DNA of 62,699 nucleotides from Kiritimatiellia bacterium. Its GTDB lineage: Bacteria > Verrucomicrobiota > Kiritimatiellia > RFP12 > UBA1067. The position numbers were made by a program, and so were the translations under genes. Where the stretch lies: the NCBI GenBank assembly GCA_028686345.1, contig JAQUCE010000015.1, positions 1 through 62,699 on the forward strand. The letters are read 5' to 3'. The notes beneath the pieces are model-generated. The model saw only the letters and a program-made list of their open reading frames with translations, was not told the origin of the DNA and did no database searches. This document shows, one piece after another, positions 1 through 8,681 of the stretch (position 1 is its first letter; every line of letters starts with the position of its first letter).

Positions 1-1117
1 TCTCAACGTCGATATAAAGCTCTTGCCCGGCAACCGCCTCAAAGCTGTAGAACCCTGACGAGGTCACCCCCGGTGCACAGGCTCCTTGAACCACCACCGG
101 CAACTCCAGCAGCTGCGCCTGCTCGGCGGTGAGGTTGGGCTCCACCTGATTGACAACCCTCTCGTCCACCAGATCGAAGCGCAAACCTGGCAGCACAAAG
201 GCCTCCCCTGCTAAGCTCTGCATACACATCGTCGCATCCTTGCCCCCGGTAAACAGCCGCACACGGGTTTGTTTGAGATTGACCCCCTGGAGACGCACAT
301 TTTCACTGCTCCCTTTGGTCAGGCAGCGTGGTGAGAAATCGGTGATCAAAGGCAGTTCACCAAATACAATCCGGTAAACAGCGGCGCGCCCCCCTTTTCC
401 AGTAGGATCGCCAACACACAGGGTGTACTCCCCAGTGCTCCCCACTTCGAAAACCAGCACCGGCGCACTGGCCCGGTGATAGAGGGTTACACCATCCGCC
501 ACCACCGCGCCAGCAGCATCCAGGATCTGCAAATCAGGGACAAAGCCCCCTGGAAGTATGATCTCCGACCGAACATACGCCACTATTTTAGCGCCCTCCA
601 TGGCCTTGAACTGGTAATGGTCGGGCTTCCCGTTCCAAACACGTCCGTTCAAACAGAGCGGTAAAGTACTGAGCGCAAGCTTTGCACCTGAAGTTCGGTT
701 GGAGGCAGTCGCAATAACCTCCTCATAATCCGATATCTCAAACTTAACTGGATTGCTGATCTCATAACGGTATTCAACATAGAGTTCCCGCATCCCGGTT
801 TCCGCCGCCGGCGCGACATTCATATTAAGAACTGAGTACCCAGGCAGCGCGCTTTTGGTGTACCTCGGCTTTTTGACCCCCTTGGCGCCCGCTTTTTCAG
901 GAACATACGTGTAAACAGCACCCTTGTAGGACGCATCCGCACCCTCCCCCGAAACCCCTGGAATCAACGTGTTGCCAGCCCAGTTGCCACCCACCTCCAC
1001 CTCGCAGCTGGAGCCCCGCCGACACCCAGCCGGAAAAACATAGTTCAACCCTAAAGGCTCAGCATCCAAGCCCCTCCAGGCGCACAACATTACCGCAGCA
1101 ATCAAATATCCTCGCAT
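1..1117 (-). CDS. Secreted PPC-type beta-sandwich protein, C-terminus beyond the window
   Basis: The reading frame is open from an ATG at 1117 to the window edge (about 372 codons seen). It begins with a short signal peptide (MRGYLIAAVMLCAW...), followed by a segment of the type YVFPAGCRRGSSCEVEVGG. Later come a stretch around NPVKFEISDYEEV and a pre-peptidase C-terminal (PPC)-like sandwich (HYQFKAMEGAKIVAYV). This arrangement is typical of large secreted proteins of Planctomycetes and Verrucomicrobia, where it precedes other extracellular domains. The function of those proteins is mostly unknown, and the part that would decide it lies outside the window. A 12-bp tandem repeat (1309-1368) and TAATCC repeats lie upstream, between this gene and nagB. 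The frame and secretion are clear; the family is inferred from sequence style. Confidence 0.7.
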   Translation of the reverse strand, partial: MRGYLIAAVMLCAWRGLDAEPLGLNYVFPAGCRRGSSCEVEVGGNWAGNTLIPGVSGEGADASYKGAVYTYVPEKAGAKGVKKPRYTKSALPGYSVLNMNVAPAAETGMRELYVEYRYEISNPVKFEISDYEEVIATASNRTSGAKLALSTLPLCLNGRVWNGKPDHYQFKAMEGAKIVAYVRSEIILPGGFVPDLQILDAAGAVVADGVTLYHRASAPVLVFEVGSTGEYTLCVGDPTGKGGRAAVYRIVFGELPLITDFSPRCLTKGSSENVRLQGVNLKQTRVRLFTGGKDATMCMQSLAGEAFVLPGLRFDLVDERVVNQVEPNLTAEQAQLLELPVVVQGACAPGVTSSGFYSFEAVAGQELYIDVE

Positions 1118-1136
1118 ATCCCCCCTCTGCCTCAGC

Positions 1137-1193
1137 CCAATCCTAATCCTAATCCTAATCTCAATCCTAATCCTAATCCCAATCCTAATCCTT
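1137..1193. repeat. TAATCC telomere-like short tandem repeat
   Basis: About nine imperfect copies of CCTAAT/CCCAAT hexamers lie just upstream of the PPC protein start. The same motif recurs at 4073-4164 and 9305-9381, in both orientations. No coding sense is apparent. Confidence 0.8.
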
Positions 1194-1308
1194 GCCCACA
1201 ACTTGATCACTTGGTCGTAGTCTCGCGTCTCTAACTCGGGGTCGGGGTCGCTATCGGAATCGGTATCGAAAAGCGTACGAGGTCGACCCTTCTCACTCAC
1301 TTGCTTCC

Positions 1309-1368
1309 GACAAAGTTGACGACAAAGTTGACGACAAAGTTAGCGACAAAGTTCGCCTATAGCGCGGG
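1309..1368. repeat. Five tandem copies of a 12-bp GACAAAGTTNNC unit
   Basis: Five contiguous 12-mers are present: three GACAAAGTTGAC, one GACAAAGTTAGC and one GACAAAGTTCGC. Related units occur at 8385-8439, 9602-9627, 15178-15213 and 61899. All are intergenic, and several lie in the leader of a gene for an exported protein. Confidence 0.85.
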
Positions 1369-1382
1369 GCCACCAGCCACTC

Positions 1383-2168
1383 TCAGCGATACAGCTCCCA
1401 CTCAGGCTCGTTAGCGAACACCCAGTTGTAATACTCTTTATGCTCCAATTTAGCTGCGGCCGCCTCATCACAGATGATAATCGTGGCTGGATGCAGCTGC
1501 AAGGCCGTGGCTGAGATCATGGAGGTAATTGGGCCCTCAACCGACTTGGCCAGGATCTGCGCTTTATTGGCCCCTGTGACGAGCATGATGATACGGCGCG
1601 CATCCAGGATTGTGCCAACACCCATGGTCAAAGCGCGGCGCGGCATCTTCGACGGCGGATCAAAGAGCGGCGAATTTTGCGCGATAGTCACCTTGTTCAA
1701 TGCTTTCTGACGTGTGCGGCTCAACAAGGCCGAGAGAGGCTCGTTGAATCCAATATGCCCCGACTCCCCCACGCCCAGCAGTTGCAGGTCAATGCCGCCG
1801 CACGCTTCAATACGCTCCTCATAGAGTTGGCACTCTTGGGCAAGATCCTCAGCCATGCCGTCAGGCAGATAGGTGTTGCGCGGATCAATGTTGATCAGGT
1901 TAAAAAGGCGGTCATTCATGTAGCTGCGATAGGAGTTAGGGTCATCGGCAGGCAGGCCGACATACTCGTCCAGGTTGAAGGTGCGGCAGGCCGAAAAATT
2001 GAGCCCGTCATTTTTGTGCATCTCAGCCAGCCTGGCATAGACGCTCTCCATGGTGCGGCCAGTTGCCAAACCAAGCACCAAATCATGTTTGTCCTGAATG
2101 CTTTCGGCGATCAGTCTGGCTGTCAGCGCGGCGGCGGCGGCTTCATTGGGTCTGATAATAACTTCCAT
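1383..2168 (-). CDS. nagB: Glucosamine-6-phosphate deaminase
   Basis: At 261 residues this is a normal-length NagB, which converts glucosamine-6-phosphate to fructose-6-phosphate and ammonia in the cytoplasm. The phosphate-binding loop LGLATGRT (32-39), the FNLDEYVGL motif with the catalytic Asp67, and GHIGFNEP with His138 and Glu143 are all visible, followed by SRTRQKAL. One oddity: the residue matching E. coli Asp141, commonly Asp or Asn, is Ser136 (GVGESGH). The rest of the active site is intact, so activity is still likely. It is a single-gene unit. Together with the glycosidases nearby, it fits use of amino sugars from host or algal glycans. Confidence 0.95.
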   Translation of the reverse strand: MEVIIRPNEAAAAALTARLIAESIQDKHDLVLGLATGRTMESVYARLAEMHKNDGLNFSACRTFNLDEYVGLPADDPNSYRSYMNDRLFNLINIDPRNTYLPDGMAEDLAQECQLYEERIEACGGIDLQLLGVGESGHIGFNEPLSALLSRTRQKALNKVTIAQNSPLFDPPSKMPRRALTMGVGTILDARRIIMLVTGANKAQILAKSVEGPITSMISATALQLHPATIIICDEAAAAKLEHKEYYNWVFANEPEWELYR

Positions 2169-2284
2169 CTTACATCTCTTTTCTTTATGGGTTCATAGGC
2201 GAATCTCTAAATCTACCAAACAACTGTTACGTTATATCAAAATTCGCTGGTTGTCAAATGGTTAAAGTGGTTTAAGGCGCATGT

Positions 2285-3982
2285 CTAACTTTCAAGAATG
2301 TGAATGACATGCAAGGCCGTGCGCTCCCGGGCATCGCCGGTTGTTTGAATGGTAATCGTATGCCTGCCGGACGCAAGTCCGTCGGCAAGTATGATCGGCC
2401 ATGGAAGATGAAGCCCCTTGCTCCAGGGCGTGAATGTGTCGACCTTTTGAAAGGGTGCGCCATCAATGCTGAATTGCAGAACACAACTGTCGTATCCGGC
2501 AGCCAGAAAGAGGCCGAAAGCGCTCCCATCAAACGTGTAGGAAAATTCGGCACCTGGTGCTGTGGCGACTAAGGCCGGCACATTGCTGAAGCCCGCACGT
2601 GTGCCGCCGCGTTCAGGGCACCAGTTGGTCTCAAGCGTAAACCCCTTGCCGAGAACCGCATCCTCCAGTTTGCCGAAACGCCCGTTAACATAGCTGCGTT
2701 CATCAACCAGGGTTGTCGGAATCTCATGCGGCTTGGGGCTCCCGGCTGCGGCAAAGGCTGCGTCAAGCATGCGGATCATGCTGTTGGCGTAAACTCGCTG
2801 CCCAAAGGCCGGCGGATGAACATCGCTGTTAAAACCGCTCTTCCAGGTAAACTCGCCTGCTTTGATCCGCGCCGCGACCTCTTGTGTAATGTTCAGCGTC
2901 GTGCAGCCGTAATGGCGCGCGGCTTTCTCGTGCTCGATAATCGGGAGCGGCACCCTGCCGTCAGCATACTGCGTCAGATGCTCTCCCATGGCAAAGTGCA
3001 TCAGTTCATCGCGCCAGCCACTGTTGTATGTAATTGACCCTCCCAGAAAAGCGACCCGCCCGCTTTTCTTGTTTTTGAAGGTGTTTAAGCAGTTAGCCAT
3101 GCCGCTGCGCAGATCAAAGTACTCAACACCGCCCGGCATAACACACGCGTGCCGCATGACAAAGTGCGCCGACTCAAAAACCTGCGGCATGGCAAAATGG
3201 TGGCCGTTGCATTGGTCAGATCTCTCAACAACCACAAGCTCCATGTCGTGACCAAGCTCCTTCAGCCGCCGCTGCGCCTCCAATGTATTTTCCTCCGGTG
3301 GAACCACCTGGTCGTTGGAACAGATTGCATGACGAATGGGAATTCTGGCTTTGGCAATGGGCTCCAGCAGATCCAGGGGATTGCCCTTGAACGCCCTCAG
3401 TTCAGCCTCTGACTTAAATCCGTAGGACTGCATCGCGTCCTGAACCTCTTGCTCTGCTTTGCCGAGCGGCCAGCTCTTGAGATCCATCACCGGCACGTCG
3501 CCGAAAATACAGGCGATTCGCTCAGGATGACGCGCCGCATAGCGATAGGCATGCAGCCCGCCGCGACTGCACGGTTCCAGAGCCAGCTTTTCCGCCAACT
3601 TCCATTGCGCCCGGAGTTGGTCATAAAATTGATCCATGATATCAAGCGCTGAGTCCGACCCCAGCATGGAAACAAGGTCAATGAAGCCGATGTGATAGCC
3701 ATTATAAACCAATTCCTGATCCACTTCAGAGTGGAAGTCCGGAAAGGAGGTGCGCCAGATCCAGGGATTTCCCGGAGCGGCGACCTTCGGGACGACCACG
3801 AAGGCAGGGTGGCCGGCGAGGGTGAAAACTTGCTTCTGATATCCGTGCCACTCAGCTCGAGTGGTCGCGACAGCGGCGGGAACCCCGCTGTTCGCCGCCA
3901 CCTCCACTTGCTGGGCAAAGCTTACGCCGCTGGTCAGCAAGCTGACTGTTAATATAACTCCAATACTCGACTTTTTCATCAT
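2285..3982 (-). CDS. Secreted alpha/beta-hydrolase + SGNH-hydrolase protein with internally deleted SGNH domain
   Basis: 565 residues with a signal peptide (first ~24). Residues 45-275 form an alpha/beta-hydrolase-like domain with nucleophile elbow PCSRGG (Ser139), Asp224 (SNDQVVPP) and His261 or His262 (NGHHFAMP). Residues 308-400 start as an SGNH/GDSL hydrolase: block I GGSITYNSGW at 314-323 and block V SDVHPPAFGQ at 386-395. The roughly 100 residues that normally separate these, carrying the block II Gly and block III Asn, are missing: GWRDELM is followed directly by a late segment, HFAMGEHLTQYADG. The C-terminal 160 residues form a beta-rich domain. The deletion is in frame, so a protein is still made, but the esterase half should lack its oxyanion hole. 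Related PVC proteins are putative carbohydrate esterases. Confidence 0.8.
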   Translation of the reverse strand: MMKKSSIGVILTVSLLTSGVSFAQQVEVAANSGVPAAVATTRAEWHGYQKQVFTLAGHPAFVVVPKVAAPGNPWIWRTSFPDFHSEVDQELVYNGYHIGFIDLVSMLGSDSALDIMDQFYDQLRAQWKLAEKLALEPCSRGGLHAYRYAARHPERIACIFGDVPVMDLKSWPLGKAEQEVQDAMQSYGFKSEAELRAFKGNPLDLLEPIAKARIPIRHAICSNDQVVPPEENTLEAQRRLKELGHDMELVVVERSDQCNGHHFAMPQVFESAHFVMRHACVMPGGVEYFDLRSGMANCLNTFKNKKSGRVAFLGGSITYNSGWRDELMHFAMGEHLTQYADGRVPLPIIEHEKAARHYGCTTLNITQEVAARIKAGEFTWKSGFNSDVHPPAFGQRVYANSMIRMLDAAFAAAGSPKPHEIPTTLVDERSYVNGRFGKLEDAVLGKGFTLETNWCPERGGTRAGFSNVPALVATAPGAEFSYTFDGSAFGLFLAAGYDSCVLQFSIDGAPFQKVDTFTPWSKGLHLPWPIILADGLASGRHTITIQTTGDARERTALHVIHILES

Positions 3983-4778
3983 TGTTTCCCCCTATGCGAA
4001 GTTTCAGCTAGGCCCTTACCAAAGGGCAAGTCAAACATGTTGCTCCTTAAAAACATGTTGTCAGTGGCCAACCTTAATCCAAATCCTAATCCCAATCCTC
4101 GTCTCCTTCGGCCAGCCACAGGCAGCCGCTGCTTGATTAGGATTATGATTAGGATTGTGATTAGAAACCCTAAACCAGCGGAGCCGGAACCAAACTGAGC
4201 CTATGTGATATGCGAAATTATTTCTCTCTCATTGAACAATTGTGTGATATGCCCCGCTGGTTTAGTCAACAACGCTATGCGTTGCATAGAAAAGATGGAA
4301 GTTCTTTCTTTCGCAAACATGATAGGATTTAAGAAAAGAGGCACTAAATGCCTACAGCGCTATTCCGCAGGGCGGAATCATATAATTCGGCGCAGCCGAA
4401 TTATTCTTAGTTGCTATTCTCTCAACTCCTGTCACAAAAAACAAGAAGTTCAGATACCCATCTTCATAAGTTGTTGAGTGGAAATGTTTTCTGCAAGCAG
4501 GATGCTTGCACTACTCCATTATCACCTTTAGAGTCACTTCTCAATAACCCGCTCTGGAGCAGCCTTCCGTCTTCGCGCTTCGCAGCTACGCCGGACACGG
4601 AAAGGCTGGACAAAAAACTTAGCGCGTCTTTGCCGCCTCGACAACGCTCGCGACAAAGGTTCTACCCGGTTATTCGGGTAGCGCGGTGGACGATGATGTG
4701 CGACGATGTTGGTTGACGTTTGGTAAGGCGCGGGAATCGTCAACCAGTATCGCCGCCGCCATCGTCAACCGACAAAGC
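3983..4778. other. Gene-free repeat-rich interval
   Basis: No convincing gene. It holds an inverted pair of TAATCC arrays (4073-4100 and 4135-4164). A segment at 4418-4449 is shared with 45147-45178, and a segment at about 4482-4562 is similar to 22088-22167. A segment with CTACGCCGGACACGG (about 4577-4600) is shared with 29500-29527. A GACGATG-type hairpin element lies at 4688-4770. Confidence 0.7.
4688..4770. repeat. GACGATG-type inverted-repeat element
   Basis: The left arm contains GTGGACGATGATGTGCGACG and the right arm CAACCAGTATCGCCGCCGCC followed by ATCGTCAACC. The arms are partly complementary. Related elements occur at about 18437-18470, 21885-21975, 43477-43510 and 54432-54530. Confidence 0.7.
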
Positions 4779-7700
4779 TTAAAACCCGTCTTGCGCAAGC
4801 ACCCGAAGCTCCTCGAGCGTCGGAACCTCATTGGACTTGTGGATTATCAGGCGCACGCGCCGCGCATTGACTGGGGTAAATGAAATTGTTTTGCGTCCGT
4901 TGATCGTAGTGCCCCGCGCAACCTCGCTCCATGTCTCTCCCCGCTGAACCTCAACCGAGAATGATTGCACGCGCGGGAAGTTGATCTCCCAGATCTCGAC
5001 TCCGCCAATACTCATCTCTTTTTCAAGGTCGATCTCCAGCCACCCGCTGCGGCTGTTCGGCGCCGCGCCCCAGCGCGTCTCGGAGTTGCCATCAACAGCC
5101 TTTGCCGCGTCGTGCTCTGCACTCCAATTGCTGGAGGCGCGGATCGGCTTGCCGGTCGAGAGTGCGGGGCGCATCTCCTTTATCGGCTCTTTTATGCCGA
5201 AGAAGTTGGCCGTCCTCTGCGGCAGTGCACACGCGACAACCTCCGGCAGGATGTCACCTGCCGCTTGGAACAGAATCACAAACTGATCCTTGCCCAGCCC
5301 AATTTCAAAGAGCCCGGGCTCGACCTCTTTCATGGCCAGATCAGGCAGCGAAGTGGCGAATGTTCCGTCGAAGCCGGGACGAACCCGGCAGGGCTCGCCC
5401 GCCAGGCTCTTGATCCGCACCCAACGGGTCTTGCCGCCGCGGCATGCGGCACTAACCAGAAACGCGCCCTCAGCGCGCAGATCATGAAAGAGAGCCTCTT
5501 TCCACTCCGACGGTACCGCCGGAAAAATCCGGATGCGATCGCCCCAGCTCTGCAGCAGCATATCCTGCAGCGACGTGGCTGCAACCAGCGAACACTCAAT
5601 CACCGGCGAACCCTCGATGTACATCGTGTTGGGCATGACAAACTTACGGTTGTTGTGGTGCGCACGCAGGTGCTCCACTGCCTTCTCGCCATCGCCCATG
5701 CTGGCATAGAGCGAGGCCGCCGCCGCGCTCGACCAGCCGAATATCTGCTTCCCGCCATCCACAGTCAACCAATGCAGGAGCGTCTTCTCGACCAGCTCCT
5801 TGTTTTCAGGTTGCTCAGTCGAAAGCAGGTGCAGCGGCCAGACCATCAGCAGGTGCGACCAGTGGCGGTGCGAGCGGGCAAAGGGAACGGTCGCGCCGAT
5901 CATAAAACCGTTCTCATTCTGCGAGTAGGGGACAAGGTCGCGCATCACACGCTCCCATTCGGCGCGCTGCGGATCATTGAAGCCGTAACGTGCGTTTAGA
6001 TTGAGCAGCGTGGTGCAGCCCCAGCGCAACAGCGAGAGGTTGTAGTTGTTGTCCGAGTCACCCTCTCTGTTGTACTCCGGCGAGTGCATACGCGGCAGGT
6101 GGAGCTTGCCATCATCACCGGGCTTGAGCAGATGCAGGTAGAGGTTGACGCTAGCCTTCAGCAGCGGATAGACGGCGTGTTGAGTCTGGTTTGTCACCAG
6201 CGCTTCATCCATTGAGTAGCGGTAGTGCTGCCAGTAATTAAAGAGCGCCCAGGTGAAGTCGCCGGGGTTGATGTAGTGCTGCGGAGCGCAGGTTCCATCG
6301 CCACGCAGCCCCTCATAATCGGTGGTATGCGGAACTGTGGCGCAACCATCAAAGCCCCAGATCTCTTTGGCGTTCCTGACAAAGTTATCGCGTTTGGCAT
6401 CAATAAAACGGGTGAAGGATTCGCCTAGTTCGAGGCGGTTGGCGGTGTAAACAGGTGAGTAGGCGATCTGGATATTGAGGTTCCACCAGACGCGCGGCCA
6501 AGTGGTCTGGCGGTACCAGGGTCCCAGCAGGTCGATCACCTGACGCTCCTGACGTGTGGCGCAAGCGAGCTTGTAGATCTGGATCCAGTAAAAACCCTCT
6601 ATCTGAGCGTCCGGCACCGACAGGAAACCGGCTGGATAGTAGGCGTGCCACCACGCGCGGTGGCTCTGCTCAAGTGCTGCGGGCGGTAGTGCTGCCACGC
6701 GCTGCACAGTGGCCAGCGCGGTAGTTTGCGCGGTCAGCTCCGGGAAGGAGTCGGCGACGGTCAGCGTCAACCTCCGCTTCGGGTGCGCCCCCTGCACCTG
6801 CCACGCGGTGGCATAGGCCCCGCCCGCCACGCGGCGCTGAACACAATAGCTGACCCCGCTGTCTGTGCCACTCTCGGGGGGCGGGTTAGATTCGCCTTTG
6901 ACCTTCTTCATCTCGTCGCGGAACACCTTTGATTTCTCCGGCTCCCAGGCAAACACCGCACCCTCTTCGCCGCCTTCACTCTCGAGATCCACCAACAGCA
7001 CCAGCTCGTCGGCGTGGTTCATGGCGCGGAAGCGAATGCGCCCCTTGTCAGTGATAACCTCGCCGCGGGTCTCGGCGTTCCACAAATCAGTGCGCAGTGT
7101 GCCGGAGGTGATCCTGCCAGCGGTCTTAAGGGTCATACCGCCGATCGGCAGGCGCCCATTATCACGGCGGTGGTCTGTCACATCCGAGCGCCCGATTTCA
7201 AAGCGCAGGGTATCGGGGCCGTCGGTGTAGATCGTGGTTCCCAGCAGCCCGTTGCCAAGAAAGGCGCCGTGGTCAAACTTGGTTGGTAACACCTCCCAGA
7301 TCAGATCGTGACGGCCCAGGAATGCGGGCCAGTCAATACTAGCCGTGACCCGTGCTTCAGGGGGATTGCGGGTCATCTCGCCGACAGTGCGCAGGGTTTT
7401 AACATCAATCGCGCGCAGTTTTCCCGCGTAATCCGCTCCGACATTAATCGAGAAGATGTTGCCGTATTGCACTGCGCCGAGATAGTCGCGGTAGAGTTTC
7501 TCAGGCGGGTGACAGAGTCCATCATGCTCCGGCAGCGAGTAGAACCACATGGCTCCGCCAGTGTGGGGTGGCAGGATCGGGTAGGTGAACTCCGCCAGCT
7601 GATACGATGCGGCGGGCGCGTCACGCATGTGCGGTCCAGCTGCCTTGTGGTCGGTCAGCGGACCAGGGCGGCCCCTCTCGCCAAGACGTATATCAGCGCC

Positions 7701-8372
7701 TGCCTGATCACCATGGTTGAAGCCCACGAAACACCCTGGCTGCAGCGATTTGCAGAAGGTGATCGTATCAGCGTGGCTCAGCCCGCCGTCGCCGATCGCA
7801 TGGTCGAACCAGATGTACTCGATCGGGCCATACTGCGTGAGCAGCTCTTTGAGCTGCGCCTTTTTGATCTCCGGGTTGCGTCCGCCCTGATTGTGTCTTT
7901 TGGGCTTGGGGGCGGCGGGATCATCCAGTCCTCCGGGATGCCGCCACTCGCCCTCGGAGAAGTAGAGCGCGAGTTTGATGCCATATTTATCGCAGCTTTT
8001 TTTCAACTCGGCGAGCACATCGCGGCCCAGCGGTGCTTTTGTCACCTTGCGATCAGTGGTCTGCGTGTCCCAGAGACAGAAGCCGTCGTGGTGCTTGGTG
8101 AGGAAGAGGATGTAGCCCATCCCCGCCTCCTGGGCGGTGCGCGCCCATTGGTCGGTGTCGCACTCGGTGGCCTTGAAATACGCGACATCCTCCACGCCCG
8201 GTGTCCACTCCTTGCCGGAGAAGGTGCTGAACGACCAGCAGATGAACATGCCCCAGCGCAGGCCCTTGAGTTCCTCGGCGCGTTGCCGCATATCGGTCGG
8301 CGCGGCTGAAGTGCCAAACAGAGCCGCCGCCGCCAGCAAAACAGTTGTGATCCTCTTCGGCATAACTTTCAT
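4779..8372 (-). CDS. Giant secreted glycosidase: GH29 alpha-L-fucosidase + GH95-like + discoidin domain
   Basis: 1197 residues with a signal peptide (1-23). Residues ~27-340 are a GH29 fucosidase domain, with LTKHHDGFCLWDT at 91-103 and EYIWFDH carrying the likely nucleophile Asp190. From ~345 (DWPAFLGRHDLIWEVLPTKF, then FLGNGLLGTTIY) it becomes a large (alpha/alpha)6-barrel protein resembling GH95-type or related fucosidase/galactosidase families, running to ~1020. Residues ~1065-1197 are an F5/8 type C (discoidin) carbohydrate-binding domain (AVDGNSETRWGA). GH29 enzymes hydrolyse alpha-L-fucosides with retention and GH95 enzymes with inversion, so having both types in one chain is unusual. 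The protein is probably exported and used on fucosylated glycans. The GH29 call is strong; the exact family of the second catalytic domain is uncertain. The leader region carries 12-bp repeats. Confidence 0.85.
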   Translation of the reverse strand: MKVMPKRITTVLLAAAALFGTSAAPTDMRQRAEELKGLRWGMFICWSFSTFSGKEWTPGVEDVAYFKATECDTDQWARTAQEAGMGYILFLTKHHDGFCLWDTQTTDRKVTKAPLGRDVLAELKKSCDKYGIKLALYFSEGEWRHPGGLDDPAAPKPKRHNQGGRNPEIKKAQLKELLTQYGPIEYIWFDHAIGDGGLSHADTITFCKSLQPGCFVGFNHGDQAGADIRLGERGRPGPLTDHKAAGPHMRDAPAASYQLAEFTYPILPPHTGGAMWFYSLPEHDGLCHPPEKLYRDYLGAVQYGNIFSINVGADYAGKLRAIDVKTLRTVGEMTRNPPEARVTASIDWPAFLGRHDLIWEVLPTKFDHGAFLGNGLLGTTIYTDGPDTLRFEIGRSDVTDHRRDNGRLPIGGMTLKTAGRITSGTLRTDLWNAETRGEVITDKGRIRFRAMNHADELVLLVDLESEGGEEGAVFAWEPEKSKVFRDEMKKVKGESNPPPESGTDSGVSYCVQRRVAGGAYATAWQVQGAHPKRRLTLTVADSFPELTAQTTALATVQRVAALPPAALEQSHRAWWHAYYPAGFLSVPDAQIEGFYWIQIYKLACATRQERQVIDLLGPWYRQTTWPRVWWNLNIQIAYSPVYTANRLELGESFTRFIDAKRDNFVRNAKEIWGFDGCATVPHTTDYEGLRGDGTCAPQHYINPGDFTWALFNYWQHYRYSMDEALVTNQTQHAVYPLLKASVNLYLHLLKPGDDGKLHLPRMHSPEYNREGDSDNNYNLSLLRWGCTTLLNLNARYGFNDPQRAEWERVMRDLVPYSQNENGFMIGATVPFARSHRHWSHLLMVWPLHLLSTEQPENKELVEKTLLHWLTVDGGKQIFGWSSAAAASLYASMGDGEKAVEHLRAHHNNRKFVMPNTMYIEGSPVIECSLVAATSLQDMLLQSWGDRIRIFPAVPSEWKEALFHDLRAEGAFLVSAACRGGKTRWVRIKSLAGEPCRVRPGFDGTFATSLPDLAMKEVEPGLFEIGLGKDQFVILFQAAGDILPEVVACALPQRTANFFGIKEPIKEMRPALSTGKPIRASSNWSAEHDAAKAVDGNSETRWGAAPNSRSGWLEIDLEKEMSIGGVEIWEINFPRVQSFSVEVQRGETWSEVARGTTINGRKTISFTPVNARRVRLIIHKSNEVPTLEELRVLAQDGF

Positions 8373-8384
8373 GTCTCTCCTTTG

Positions 8385-8439
8385 TTTGTGTTTGTTTGTC
8401 GTGAGCTTTGTCGCGAACTTTGTCGCGAACTTTGTCTTT
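8385..8439. repeat. 12-bp ACAAAGTT-type minisatellite in the fucosidase leader
   Basis: On the minus strand this reads as GACAAAGTTCGC twice, then GACAAAGCTCAC and decaying units. It ends about 13 bp upstream of the fucosidase ATG, so it would form part of its 5' leader. Confidence 0.75.
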
Positions 8440-8454
8440 GTCGTCCATCCCTGA

Positions 8455-8553
8455 TCATTGCTGTTTGATTAAAGCAAGTATATCGTCCAACGATGCGCCA
8501 GCAGGCATATTTTGCACTAAATTGACCACTTGATCTTTCAACGCCTTCATCAT
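8455..8553 (-). CDS. 32-residue ORF resembling the N-terminus of an addiction-module antitoxin
   Basis: A short frame reads MMKALKDQVVNLVQ, then NMPAGASLDDILALIKQQ and stop. The pattern (hydrophobic helix, P-x-x-x-S-L-D-D-I) resembles the first ~30 residues of small chromosomal antitoxin-like or addiction-module component proteins, which usually run to 70-90 residues. It stops where the longer proteins would continue, so it may be a truncated remnant. The ribosome binding site is weak, and no toxin gene lies next to it. I cannot exclude chance. Confidence 0.3.
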   Translation of the reverse strand: MMKALKDQVVNLVQNMPAGASLDDILALIKQQ

Positions 8554-8681
8554 ATTACTTCATAAGAACTAAAGATGTATCATATTCCAATGCCCTGAAT
8601 ATTGCAAACATGAAGCTTGAAAGAAACCAGCATGCGCTGATTACACCGCACCAGACCTCAATCTTAATCAGAACAATTCTT

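Noticed and set aside
4965..5999. Long plus-strand open frame (344 codons) inside the fucosidase gene
   Set aside because: It is antisense to a well-supported coding region and has no recognisable domain. High-GC codon bias of the real gene explains the absence of stops.
7308..8309. Plus-strand open frame of 333 codons opposite the GH29 domain
   Set aside because: Same reason: an antisense shadow of a conserved domain, with no motif and no ribosome site.
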